From JACVRM01 sp963809765 (GTDB taxonomy: Bacteria > Actinomycetota > Thermoleophilia > Gaiellales > Gaiellaceae), in assembly GCA_963809765.1 (NCBI GenBank), contig CAWEKT010000003.1, positions 62,001 to 126,000 on the forward strand: a stretch of DNA of 64,000 nucleotides, given 5' to 3'. The notes beneath the pieces were generated by a model. That model was not told the origin of the DNA, searched no databases, and worked only from the letters and a program-made list of their open reading frames with translations. Each line of letters begins with the position of its first letter. Positions within the stretch are counted from its first letter, which is position 1. Positions 54,932 to 62,450 of this stretch are shown here, piece by piece. A program made the position numbers and the translations under genes.

Positions 54932-56614
54932 TCAGACGGTCGCGATGCGGGGGCTGAGGCGGTCGAGTCGCGAGCTGACGACCGCATCGGCTGCGGCAGC
55001 GCTCGGGGCATGGCCGGTGACCGCGCCGATGAACTGGTCGCGGGCGAGCGAGTAGAGCGTGACGTCCTCGACGGCGGTGATCGTGGCGGTTCGAGGGACG
55101 TCCTTCAGGAGCGCGATCTCGCCGAAGCCGTGGCCCGGCCCCAGCTCCCCCGCCGACTGCCCGTCCACGTCGACGGAGACCTTTCCGGAGGCGACGACGT
55201 AGTAGCGGTCGCCCTCGTCGCCCTGCCGGAAGATGAGGTCGCCGGCGGGGCGGCGGTGCTCGACGAGCGAGCCGGCGAGGAACTCGATCGTCGTCGCCGG
55301 CAGCGGCGCGAAGATCGGGATCTGCTGGAGCAGCTCGACGCGGCCGGCCGGCGCCTCGGCGTGGAGGTCGATCGCCGCGAGGCTGCGCCAGAAGAGCGCT
55401 GTCAGCACCGGCAGCAGGGCGCCCGTGACGATCAGCGCCCCCTGGATGCCGATCAGCGCGATCAACGCCGGGGCGAGCATGGCCCCGAGACCGACCGTGA
55501 TGATCATCAACCCCTCGAGGGCACCGAAGACGCGGCCGAGCACGTCGTCGCGCACCGCCCGCTGCATCAGCGTCAGGCCGGCCACGTCGACGATGGTGTT
55601 GCCGGCGCCGATCACGATCAGCAGCGCAATGGCGATCGCCGACTCCGGGTAGATCCCGATCAGCACGATGGGGATTCCCCACAGGAACATGCCGGCGCCG
55701 AAGTTGGACGCGAGGCGGTTGCGCCCGGCCAGCCCCAATGCGAGCAGCGCGCCGACGAGTCCGCCGACCCCGACGGCCGAATTCAGGTAGCCGACCCCGA
55801 CCTCGCCCAGGTCCAGCAGGTCGAGCGCCGCGGCGACGATCAGCACGCTGAACGCGCCCGAGACGGTCGTCTGGGTCGCCGAGAGGACGATGAGCGGGCG
55901 CAGTCGCCGCTCGCTGCCGATCGCACGGAACCCGGCCGTCGCCTCGGTGAAGAGCGTGGTGCGCTCCCCCTCAGCCGGTGCGGGGCGCTCCTGCGGCGTC
56001 TCGATCCGGGAGACGAGGAAGGCCGACACCGCGAACGCGCCGGCCACGGCGAAGAAGACGACCTGCGTGTCCGTGGCCGCCAGGAGCAGTCCCCCGACCG
56101 CCGGGCCGATGAACTGGCCGACGCTCTCGATCGTGCTCGTGGTCACGTTGGCGGCCGTCAGCTCGGTCGGAGTCCGCGCCAGCGACGGCAGCATGGCCGA
56201 CTGTGACGGCCGGATGACGGTGCCGGCGACGCTCATCGCGGCCGCGCAGCCATAGACGAAGAACTCGTTCATGTCGGCGACCACGAACAGCGCCGCAGCT
56301 GCAATCAGCACTGCGCGCACCGCCGTGGCGAGCGTGAGCACCAGGTTGCGGCGGTACCGGTCGGCCAGGACCGAGAGGAACGGCGACGCGAGCGCCGACG
56401 GGATGACCCTGATGATCGTTACCAGGCCGACGGCGGCGGCTCCGCCGCGCCCGTACGCATAGACGGCGAGGGCGACGAAGTAGCCCCACTGGGCCAGCAT
56501 CGTGATCGTCCAGGCGAGCTCCACCCGCCGCAGGTCGGGATTGCGGAAGACGGCGGCGATCGCCCCGAAGGACTCGCCCAGATGCCGCCGAAACGCCGCC
56601 ACGTTGCGGAGCAT
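54932..56614 (-). CDS. MFS transporter fused to a cyclic-nucleotide-binding domain
   Basis: About 560 residues, intact. Twelve-helix MFS of the EntS/DHA3 kind (ELAWTITMLAQWGYFVALAVYAYG, SPFLSVLADRYRRNLVL motif A, AGNTIVDVAGLTLMQR). From residue 425 on is a CRP-like cNMP domain: LLQQIPIFAPLPATTIEFLAGSL, DLIFRQGDEGDRYYVVASGKV, ELGPGHGFGEIALLKDVPRTATI, whose GEIALL-PRTATI box is the phosphate-binding cassette. Transport gated by cAMP or cGMP is inferred. Start at ATG 56614. Confidence 0.87.
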   Translation of the reverse strand: MLRNVAAFRRHLGESFGAIAAVFRNPDLRRVELAWTITMLAQWGYFVALAVYAYGRGGAAAVGLVTIIRVIPSALASPFLSVLADRYRRNLVLTLATAVRAVLIAAAALFVVADMNEFFVYGCAAAMSVAGTVIRPSQSAMLPSLARTPTELTAANVTTSTIESVGQFIGPAVGGLLLAATDTQVVFFAVAGAFAVSAFLVSRIETPQERPAPAEGERTTLFTEATAGFRAIGSERRLRPLIVLSATQTTVSGAFSVLIVAAALDLLDLGEVGVGYLNSAVGVGGLVGALLALGLAGRNRLASNFGAGMFLWGIPIVLIGIYPESAIAIALLIVIGAGNTIVDVAGLTLMQRAVRDDVLGRVFGALEGLMIITVGLGAMLAPALIALIGIQGALIVTGALLPVLTALFWRSLAAIDLHAEAPAGRVELLQQIPIFAPLPATTIEFLAGSLVEHRRPAGDLIFRQGDEGDRYYVVASGKVSVDVDGQSAGELGPGHGFGEIALLKDVPRTATITAVEDVTLYSLARDQFIGAVTGHAPSAAAADAVVSSRLDRLSPRIATV

Positions 56615-56729
56615 CCCAATCTTTGCTTCGCTTGTGTAGCTGCGACCGAGGTGGATGGAAGAATTCGGCCGGGGTCTCCGTCCGGTTAGGTGGACGGGCA
56701 AGCTGCTAGGTCACAAGGAGGAGCAAACA

Positions 56730-56909
56730 ATGTCGGAGTATCTGCGCGACGGGCTGATGAAGGACGACGGCGACGATGTCGAGGCCCACGAGTTTCTGAA
56801 GGATCAGGACAAGCGCGATCTCATGGCGAACGACGAGGGCGACGACGTCGAGGCCCACGCGATGCTTGGCCCGAAGGACGTCATGGACAAGCGGAGCGAC
56901 GTCCTCTAA
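56730..56909 (+). CDS. Small acidic protein with two DDVEAH repeats
   Basis: 59 residues, strongly charged, no Cys, no membrane segment. Two near repeats: DDGDDVEAHEFLKD and NDEGDDVEAHAMLGP. The strong AAGGAGGAG ribosome site 7 nt before the ATG and the terminator after it argue that it is expressed. Small proteins with repeated DDVEAH occur in actinobacteria, from my recollection, without function. Asp/Glu/His in each repeat could bind a metal. No modification enzyme is adjacent. Confidence 0.75.
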   Translation: MSEYLRDGLMKDDGDDVEAHEFLKDQDKRDLMANDEGDDVEAHAMLGPKDVMDKRSDVL

Positions 56910-56936
56910 CGCACTCGATCCCAGAGAAGTCTTCGA

Positions 56937-56960
56937 GGGGCGGCGAAAGCCGCCCCTTTT
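56937..56960 (+). terminator. Intrinsic terminator of the DDVEAH gene
   Basis: GGGGCGGC-GAAA-GCCGCCCC followed by TTTT, 27 nt after the stop. Perfect 8-bp stem with a GNRA loop; the clearest terminator in the window. Confidence 0.9.
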
Positions 56961-57119
56961 GCGTCGCCGGGCAGCCTTGGCTCCGCCCTAGCAAGGAAGT
57001 CGCGAGCATGAACGCGTCGCCACGCGCGCGAGGGTTCCGGCCGCGGTTCACGCGTTCAAATCCCTTCCCTGGTCTTCGTGCCGGCGTTTCGATGCCCTCG
57101 ACGCACCGCAACAGATGCC

Positions 57120-57360
57120 CACGAGATCGCGGCCTAGCCGCGACTGGCACCCGACCGACCAACGTGCGCTGTACCGGCGGAGCAAGCCTGCTTGCGGAGC
57201 CACACCGCGCGAAGTCGCGTCTGACCAGATTGGCCTAGTCGCCTACGCCTTCCGAGTGGAAGGGGGAGCTCGAGGGGGGACGCAGTCCCCCTTCGAATAG
57301 AGCGAGCCCTGCCGCCGCGCGAACTGCCAGCGCACGGCAAGGCGCCCCGGCGGCGGCACG
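57120..57360 (+). repeat. Intergenic structured repeat, copy 4 (lacks first hairpin)
   Basis: TCGCGGC-CTA-GCCGCGA (57127-57143) replaces the GTCGCGAC hairpin of other copies; GCAAGC-CT-GCTTGC near 57182-57195 replaces GCCGAGC-TT-GCTCGGC; core CACACCGCGCGAAG with CTGACCAG; GGGGGAC-GCA-GTCCCCC region at about 57273-57292; TTCGAATAGAGCGAGCC; terminal arms TGCCGCCG (57310-57317) and CGGCGGCA (57351-57358). With the terminator above it fills the 459-nt gap. Nothing else is seen between 56961 and 57119. Confidence 0.82.
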
Positions 57361-57368
57361 GCGAGCGA

Positions 57369-58001
57369 TTACCCCTTGATGACCGCCTCGATGGCTTCCA
57401 TCAGGCGAATGGCGTTCTCGCGGCGCTCGTCGTCGTCCAGCGCCGCGGCCAGGCGGGCGACCACGGCGGCATCGCCCTCACCGTCGAGCAGCGCACGGGC
57501 CTGGCGCGCCTTCTGAAGCAGGTACAGGGCGATCGCGGCCTGGTGACCGAACAGGCCGAGGAGCTCCATCTCCTGCAGCGTGAAGGTGGCGTTCTGCGGC
57601 CGGTCGAGCACGTAGAGGACACCGAGCGCGCGCTCGTCGTGCAGGAGCGGCACGCACATCATTCCCTCGGGCACGTAGCCGGTTCGCTCGGCCGTATCGC
57701 GTGAGAAGCGGGTGTCCTGGCGCAGGTCCTCGATGACGAGCGGCTGGCCGGTGACGAGCACCCACCCGCCGACGCCCGTGCTCGAGGGGAAGCGCTGCCC
57801 GATGAGCGTCTCCGAGCCCTCGCCGGCGACAGCCTCGAAGACGAGCTCGTCGTTCTCCGCGTCGAGGAGCATGAGCGACGACGCCTTCGCGCCGAAGATC
57901 GCCCTCGCCACCTCCACGATCGACTGCAGCAGCGCGCGGTAGTCCTCGTCCGCGCCGAGGACGCCGGTCGCGACCGCCGCGCGGAGGCGATCTTCGCTCA
58001 C
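57369..58001 (-). CDS. GAF-domain protein
   Basis: 210 residues. Single GAF domain, residues 20-165: ARAIFGAKASSLMLLDAENDELVFEAVAGEG, GVGGWVLVTGQPLVIEDLRQD, GMMCVPLLHDERALGVLYVLDRPQN, LLGLFGHQAAIALYL. The C-terminal 45 residues form an acidic helix. No output domain, so it probably senses a small ligand and acts through a partner. The GTG follows the subtilase stop by 10 nt with GAGGAG overlapping that stop, so the two are one operon. Confidence 0.82.
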   Translation of the reverse strand: MSEDRLRAAVATGVLGADEDYRALLQSIVEVARAIFGAKASSLMLLDAENDELVFEAVAGEGSETLIGQRFPSSTGVGGWVLVTGQPLVIEDLRQDTRFSRDTAERTGYVPEGMMCVPLLHDERALGVLYVLDRPQNATFTLQEMELLGLFGHQAAIALYLLQKARQARALLDGEGDAAVVARLAAALDDDERRENAIRLMEAIEAVIKG

Positions 58002-58011
58002 GTTGGGCTCC

Positions 58012-58869
58012 TCACTGCTGGCCCGCCACGTTGGTCGCGGTCAGGTAGAGGACGCTCTTGAGCTGGAACGGCGTCAGCTCGGGGTGCTTGCTGATGATCA
58101 GCGAGCAGATGCCGGCCATGTGAGGTGTCGCGAAGCTGTTGCCGGTGGAGCGAATTCGCCCTCCTCCTACCCAGGCGACGTCGACGTCGACGCCGCGGGC
58201 GAAGAATTCCACAGGCGGGTTGGGGTTGTAGTAGAAGACGCGCCCGTCAGACTCGTCGTGGCTGCCGACGGAGATGACGGACGAGAAGCGCCAGGGGTAG
58301 CTCTCGACCGGCATGTTGTGCGCCGAGGCGACGAGCAGCGTCCGCTTGAAGTACGCGCTGTCGGCGATCTCGTGGAGGTAGGTCGCCACCTGCGCCTTCG
58401 TCGTGGAGAGGCTCATGTTGATGACGTGGAAGCCCTGCTCGACGGCCCACCGCAGCCCGGCGAGCAGGACCGGCCCGCTGCCGGTGGCGCCGGCGCCCAG
58501 CACGCGGACGCTCCAGAGCTCGCAGTCGGGCGCGAGCGAGCGGATGATCCCGGCGCAGGCGGTTCCATGACCGACGACGTCGCCGGTGTCGTCGTCGTCC
58601 ACCTGCACCTCGCCGTCCACGATCGAGACGACCTTCGACGCCGCGATCGGGCCGACCAGTGGGTGGTCGGGCTGGACACCGCTGTCGAGCACGCACACGC
58701 GGGCTCCCGCGCCCGTCGCCCCGCCCCACGCCCACTCCTGCGTGACCTCGGCGGGCCACTGCATCTGGATGCGAATGCGCTCGGCCTCGCCGGCGGGGAG
58801 GCTCCACGCGGGCATGGGGCCGCGGTCTGCGTGCGGCGGCTTGTCCTCGGCGGCGTGGGCTGCGCTCAC
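58012..58869 (-). CDS. Subtilisin-like serine peptidase (S8) without signal peptide
   Basis: 285 residues. The catalytic triad is visible: Asp in RVCVLDSGVQPDHP, His in VVGHGTACAGII, Ser in STGNSFATPHMAG, plus the oxyanion region LLVASAHNMP. There is neither signal peptide nor propeptide, so it is probably cytoplasmic. An Asp run (VQVDDDDTGD) precedes the His motif. Coupled to a GAF protein. Start at GTG 58869; upstream frame is antisense and rejected. Intracellular subtilases process proteins in stress or maturation; target unknown. Confidence 0.87.
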   Translation of the reverse strand: MSAAHAAEDKPPHADRGPMPAWSLPAGEAERIRIQMQWPAEVTQEWAWGGATGAGARVCVLDSGVQPDHPLVGPIAASKVVSIVDGEVQVDDDDTGDVVGHGTACAGIIRSLAPDCELWSVRVLGAGATGSGPVLLAGLRWAVEQGFHVINMSLSTTKAQVATYLHEIADSAYFKRTLLVASAHNMPVESYPWRFSSVISVGSHDESDGRVFYYNPNPPVEFFARGVDVDVAWVGGGRIRSTGNSFATPHMAGICSLIISKHPELTPFQLKSVLYLTATNVAGQQ

Positions 58870-58879
58870 GGACGCGATC

Positions 58880-59473
58880 CTATGGTGCGTCGAGCGAAGC
58901 CTGCAGTGCCCGCGCAGCGGCCTCGCTCGCCGTACGGACGTATGCCTGTGCGGCCAGGAGCCGCTCGTCGTCGGCACCCGTCGTCAGGTTGATCTCGACG
59001 AGATGGCTGGCGACGCGCGCGGCAGCCTCGCCCAGCGCGGCCGCCGCCGCGGCGTCGGGCCGGAGCGACGGCTCGCCCTCCTCCGTAGCGTGCGCCGCCA
59101 GCAGGGCGACGTCGGCCGCGCTCGCGGCGATCCTGAGCGGCGGCTCCGATGCCCGCCGCAGCGCGTCGCCGACCGGAGGCGAGCCGGGTTGGCGCGGCGC
59201 CGCGAGGGCGGCGAGCGCGCGCTCGTACGCCGCGGCGTTCTCGGCGGCCAGCGGCGCGAGGCGAGCCCGAAGTCGCGCAGCCTGAGCCTCCGCACCCGCA
59301 GCGCCATGCCAGTCGGGTGAGCGACTCGCGACCATTCCGACGAGGCCCGCGGCCATCGCCGCCGCCAGGGCACTCACGGCGCCGGCGCCTGGCGCGGGAG
59401 CCTCGTTCGCGAGCCGCTCGAGCAGCTCACCGACGGGAAGAGCGAGCAGTTCGTCGGCGGAGGCGCGTGGCAC
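58880..59473 (-). CDS. Cyclodeaminase/cyclohydrolase (FTCD_C-like)
   Basis: 197 residues, all helical. ADELLALPVGELLERLANEAPAPGAGAVSALAAAMAAGLVGMV and later AASAADVALLAAHA match the C-terminal half of formimidoyltransferase-cyclodeaminase (FchA-like). Releases ammonia from 5-formimino-THF to give methenyl-THF, completing the folate branch begun by the transferase at 15718-16599. Start at GTG 59473; the longer frame is a shadow. Same direction as the subtilase, 10 nt upstream of it. Confidence 0.85.
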   Translation of the reverse strand: MPRASADELLALPVGELLERLANEAPAPGAGAVSALAAAMAAGLVGMVASRSPDWHGAAGAEAQAARLRARLAPLAAENAAAYERALAALAAPRQPGSPPVGDALRRASEPPLRIAASAADVALLAAHATEEGEPSLRPDAAAAAALGEAAARVASHLVEINLTTGADDERLLAAQAYVRTASEAAARALQASLDAP

Positions 59474-59510
59474 GCCGCGATCCTCCCACGACCGCGGTGT
59501 GCCGGGCGGG

Positions 59511-59765
59511 CTAAATCTCCGAGACGCGCTGGCGGAGCAGCTCGACCGCGTACCGGTCGGGCTCGACGCCTTCCGACTGCAGTGCGGCCTCGAGATCGGC
59601 GAGCACCCGGCCGCGGTACTGGACGTCCTCCCGCGCGCGCTCGACGATCGTGTCCAGCGTGCGCCGGGCAGGCCCGATCTGACGTGCGGCAGCCACCCAC
59701 GCCTCCGGCGCGGGCGGCAGCAGCGCAATCAGCTCGGCCAGCGTCTGCTCGTCGTATCCGCTCAC
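59511..59765 (-). CDS. Small helical protein coupled to the ECF sigma factor
   Basis: 84 residues, soluble and helical (EQTLAELIALLPPAPEAWVAAARQIGPARRTLDTIVERARED). GTG overlaps the sigma stop by 4 nt, so the two are translationally coupled. No zinc-binding HxxxCxxC, so it is not a standard anti-sigma. Position suggests a modulator of the sigma factor, by inference. Confidence 0.65.
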   Translation of the reverse strand: MSGYDEQTLAELIALLPPAPEAWVAAARQIGPARRTLDTIVERAREDVQYRGRVLADLEAALQSEGVEPDRYAVELLRQRVSEI

Positions 59766-60325
59766 GAAGTTCCAGACTGAGTAGGGGAGGGTTTTCTTCC
59801 CTCGAGCTCGCCGCGCAGCTTCGTCAGGCAGCGGGAGATGCGGCTGGCGATCGTCCCCGCGGGCAGCTCGAGCTCCTCGCCGATGGTGCGATAGCTCTCG
59901 TCCCGGGCAAAGAAGCGGTCGAGAATCTCCTGGCAGTTGTCGGAGAGGCCCTCCAGCGCCGCGTGGATCGTCATCGCTTCGTCGATGCTCGCGAGCCGCT
60001 CGTCGACGACGGCGCCCTCGAAGATCTCCTCGGTCGGCTGCTCGCGCGTCCGTGCGCGGATCGTGTCGATGCAGAGCCTGCGTGTGAGCTGGGCCAGCCA
60101 GGGACGCACGGCGCTGTCCTCGCGCAGGCCGTCGAGGTGCTCGTATGCGCGCGCGAACACCTCCTGGAACACATCCTCGGCTTCGTGCGGCGGCAGGCGG
60201 AAGCCGACGGCGGCGATCGCATTCACGAAGCGCGAAAACCGCTCGACGAGCATTGCCCACGCCTCGTCGTCGCCCGCACGGCAGCGGGCCACCAGCTCCG
60301 CGTCGGTGGGCGGCCGGCCGTTCAC
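59762..60325 (-). CDS. ECF-type RNA polymerase sigma factor
   Basis: 187 residues. Region 2: DDEAWAMLVERFSRFVNAIAAVGFRLPPHEAEDVFQEVFARAYEHL, AVRPWLAQLTRRLCIDTIR. Region 4: LEGLSDNCQEILDRFFARDESYRTIGEELELPAGTIASRISRCLTKLR, containing the -35-binding helix-turn-helix. Start at GTG 60325; the long frame upstream is antisense to the aquaporin gene. No recognisable anti-sigma apart from the small downstream protein. Confidence 0.88.
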   Translation of the reverse strand: MNGRPPTDAELVARCRAGDDEAWAMLVERFSRFVNAIAAVGFRLPPHEAEDVFQEVFARAYEHLDGLREDSAVRPWLAQLTRRLCIDTIRARTREQPTEEIFEGAVVDERLASIDEAMTIHAALEGLSDNCQEILDRFFARDESYRTIGEELELPAGTIASRISRCLTKLRGELEGRKPSPTQSGTS

Positions 60326-60422
60326 CGGCCCATCCTGGCAAAGCCGCCAGGCGAACGGAACCACTGCCGCTCGCTGCACGCGTCTGCCCAGCCCTTTATG
60401 CTCCCGCGCCGTGGAGGCCAGC

Positions 60423-61319
60423 GTGACCACGAGTCGCGAAGCCGCCGGCCCGTTCGGCGAGCCGGTGGCCGACAGCGCGGTCCGTGCGGTCGGCGAGTTC
60501 GTCGGCACGTTCGCGCTCGTCTTCGTCGGCGTCGGGGCTGCGCTTTCCATCGGGCTCACCGCCGAGGAGGGCCTGCTCGTCATCGCGCTCGCGCACGCCT
60601 TCGTCTACGGCGCGATGGTGACGGCCACCGGACACATCTCGGGCGGTCACTTCAACCCGGCGGTGACGATCGGCTTCCTGATCACCCGCCGCATCCCGAT
60701 CGCGCTCGGCGTGCTGTACGTGATCGCCCAGATGGCGGCCGCCACCGCGGCTGCCGGAGTGCTGCGCTGGCTCTGGCCCGGAGGCACGGCCGAGGCCGCG
60801 GGCTACGGCGCGCCGGCGATCGACCCTGGGCTCAAGACGGGCGAGGCGCTCGTCCTCGAGGCGTTGGTCACGTTCTTCCTCGTCTGGGTCTTCTTCGCGC
60901 TCGCGGCCGACATTCGCGGCGCCTACAAGGCAACGGCCGGGCTCGCGATCGGCCTCGTCTACGGCGCCGCCATTCTCGTTGCGGGCCCGCTCACCGGCGG
61001 CTCGACCGGCGCCGTCGCCAACCCGGCGAGGGTCTTCGGACCGCAGCTCATGGACTCCAGCTGGGACGACTTCTGGATCTGGTACGCGGGCCCGATCCTC
61101 GGCGGCGCGATCGCTGCACTGCTGTACGAGCTGCTCTTCCTCCGCCCGCTACGACCGGCGACGGCGCTCAGCTTCGCGGGCGAAGACCTTGTGTCGGACG
61201 ACGAGCTGCTGGTCGACGAGCCCGAGGTGCTGGCAGGTCCGGCGACCGTCGAGGATCTGGCCGTCGCCGACGAGCCGCCCACGAGCGACGAGCCTCCCGA
61301 GCGGCCGCCGCCGGTCTGA
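60423..61319 (+). CDS. MIP-family aquaporin/glycerol facilitator
   Basis: 298 residues, six membrane helices with two half-helices. First NPA in SGGHFNPAVTIGFL, second in STGAVANPARVFGPQLM. The N-terminal VGEFVGTFALVFVGVGAA is the MIP signature. Channel for water or small solutes. The C-terminal 55 residues are an acidic Asp/Glu/Pro tail with repeated DEP units. TATGCT (60397-60402) is a possible -10; divergent from the sigma gene. Confidence 0.9.
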   Translation: MTTSREAAGPFGEPVADSAVRAVGEFVGTFALVFVGVGAALSIGLTAEEGLLVIALAHAFVYGAMVTATGHISGGHFNPAVTIGFLITRRIPIALGVLYVIAQMAAATAAAGVLRWLWPGGTAEAAGYGAPAIDPGLKTGEALVLEALVTFFLVWVFFALAADIRGAYKATAGLAIGLVYGAAILVAGPLTGGSTGAVANPARVFGPQLMDSSWDDFWIWYAGPILGGAIAALLYELLFLRPLRPATALSFAGEDLVSDDELLVDEPEVLAGPATVEDLAVADEPPTSDEPPERPPPV

Positions 61320-61322
61320 CCC

Positions 61323-61898
61323 TTACCCGGGAAGCTCGGGCGCAGAGCAACCCTGCACGTGGTCGTCGACGAGGCCCGCCGACTGCATGAACGCGTAGAC
61401 GGTCGTCGGGCCGAGAAAACGGAAGCCTCGCGCCTTCAGCTCGCGGGCGAGTGCCGCAGCTTCCGGCGTCTGGGATGGAACCTCCTCGATCGCGCCGGGT
61501 CGCGGCCGTGGCGCCGGCGCGAACGACCAGAGCAGCTCGGCGAGCGGCTGGTCGAGCGCCACGATCGCGCGCGCGTTCGCGATCGCCGCCTCGATCTTGC
61601 CGCGGTGCCTGACGATCGAGGCGTCGCCCAGCAGACGCGTGACGTCCCGTTCGCCGAACCGCGCTACCTGTGCGACGTCGAAGCCGGCGAAGGCGCGCCG
61701 GAACCCCTCGCGCTTGTCGAGGATCGTCCTCCAGGAGAGCCCCGACTGGAACGACTCGAGCGTCAGGAGCTCGTACAGGCGGTCGGGCCGCCGCTCGGGC
61801 CGTCCCCATTCGTCGTCGTGGTGGGCGCGCATGCGCGGGTCACTGCCCGCCCACCAGCAGCGCGTGACGCCGTCCTCGCCGGTCACCAGGCCCGACAC
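61323..61898 (-). CDS. tag: DNA-3-methyladenine glycosylase I
   Basis: 191 residues. Removes 3-methyladenine from DNA. Seen: RCWWAGSDPRMRAHHDDEWGRPE, LYELLTLESFQSGLSWRTIL, IVRHRGKIEAAIANARAI and the zinc-site end SAGLVDDHVQGC. The Cys and His residues match the Tag zinc snap. Converges on the aquaporin gene with a 3-nt gap. GTG start. Confidence 0.92.
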   Translation of the reverse strand: MSGLVTGEDGVTRCWWAGSDPRMRAHHDDEWGRPERRPDRLYELLTLESFQSGLSWRTILDKREGFRRAFAGFDVAQVARFGERDVTRLLGDASIVRHRGKIEAAIANARAIVALDQPLAELLWSFAPAPRPRPGAIEEVPSQTPEAAALARELKARGFRFLGPTTVYAFMQSAGLVDDHVQGCSAPELPG

Positions 61899-62137
61899 GC
61901 CTCAAGGATCGCAGCCGCGCTCACGGCTGCGTCGCCGCACGCGACATACGCCCGCCGCGCGCCACCCCGCTGCCCGTCGGCCGGTGATCCTTTCCGGTCG
62001 GCCCAGCGACCCGGCTCTGCCTCCTCCCGGGCACCGTCTCTCCGCCTCGGGCCGCGGCCGCAAACCCGCTGGCCACCGGCTCCCCGGAAGCGGAGGAGCC
62101 GCCCACGCGGGGGTGGCCGGGCGCGCCGGGACGCTGC

Positions 62138-62143
62138 TACAGT
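62138..62143 (+). promoter_or_regulatory. -10 element of tRNA-Glu
   Basis: TACAGT, 10 nt before the tRNA. The preceding 230 nt (61899-62130) hold no gene. Confidence 0.5.
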
Positions 62144-62153
62144 CCGTCGGCTC

Positions 62154-62227
62154 GCCCCCGTCGTCTAGCGGCCTAGGATGCCTGGTTCTCAGCCAGGAGA
62201 TCGCGGGTTCGAATCCCGCCGGGGGTG
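62154..62227 (+). tRNA. tRNA-Glu (anticodon CUC)
   Basis: 74 nt. Acceptor GCCCCCG pairs with CGGGGGT (one G-U), discriminator G. D-arm TCGTCTAGCGGCCTAGGA; anticodon stem CCTGG/CCAGG with loop TTCTCAG gives CTC, reading GAG. T-arm GCGGG-TTCGAAT-CCCGC. CCA not encoded. Confidence 0.95.
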
Positions 62228-62234
62228 TGAACGC

Positions 62235-62259
62235 ACGGGCGCCTCGAGAGGGCGCCCGT
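62235..62259 (+). terminator. Terminator of tRNA-Glu
   Basis: ACGGGCGCC (62235-62243) with GGCGCCCGT (62251-62259), followed by CGTGTCTT. Confidence 0.75.
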
Positions 62260-62413
62260 CGTGTCTTCCGGGATGCCGCGATGGTCGCCGTCCTGCTGGT
62301 TGCTCTTGGCTCGGTTCCGGCACAGACACGCGCGCCTTTTCGCGTTACCGTCGGCGCCGGGCGGGTGGTGGAGGCGCTCTCCCCTTGGGAGGGCGGGGTA
62401 CGGTTCGAGAGGC

Positions 62414-62443
62414 TGCTAGCAATTTGGTTGCAGAGTGCTAGCA
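62414..62443 (+). promoter_or_regulatory. Twin TGCTAGCA operator over the -10 of the RHH-ClpN gene
   Basis: Two copies of the palindrome TGCTAGCA (62414-62421 and 62436-62443), centres 22 bp apart, about two helical turns. The second overlaps a -10 TAGCAT (62439-62444) that ends 6 nt before the start codon. GAGTGCTAG also resembles a CIRCE half-site. Suggests autorepression by the ribbon-helix-helix domain encoded downstream. Confidence 0.6.
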
Positions 62444-62450
62444 TGCGATC

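Noticed and set aside
62414..62443. Classical CIRCE element
   Set aside because: Right half GAGTGCTAG is close to GAGTGCTAA but the left half and spacing do not fit; two TGCTAGCA palindromes explain the sequence better.
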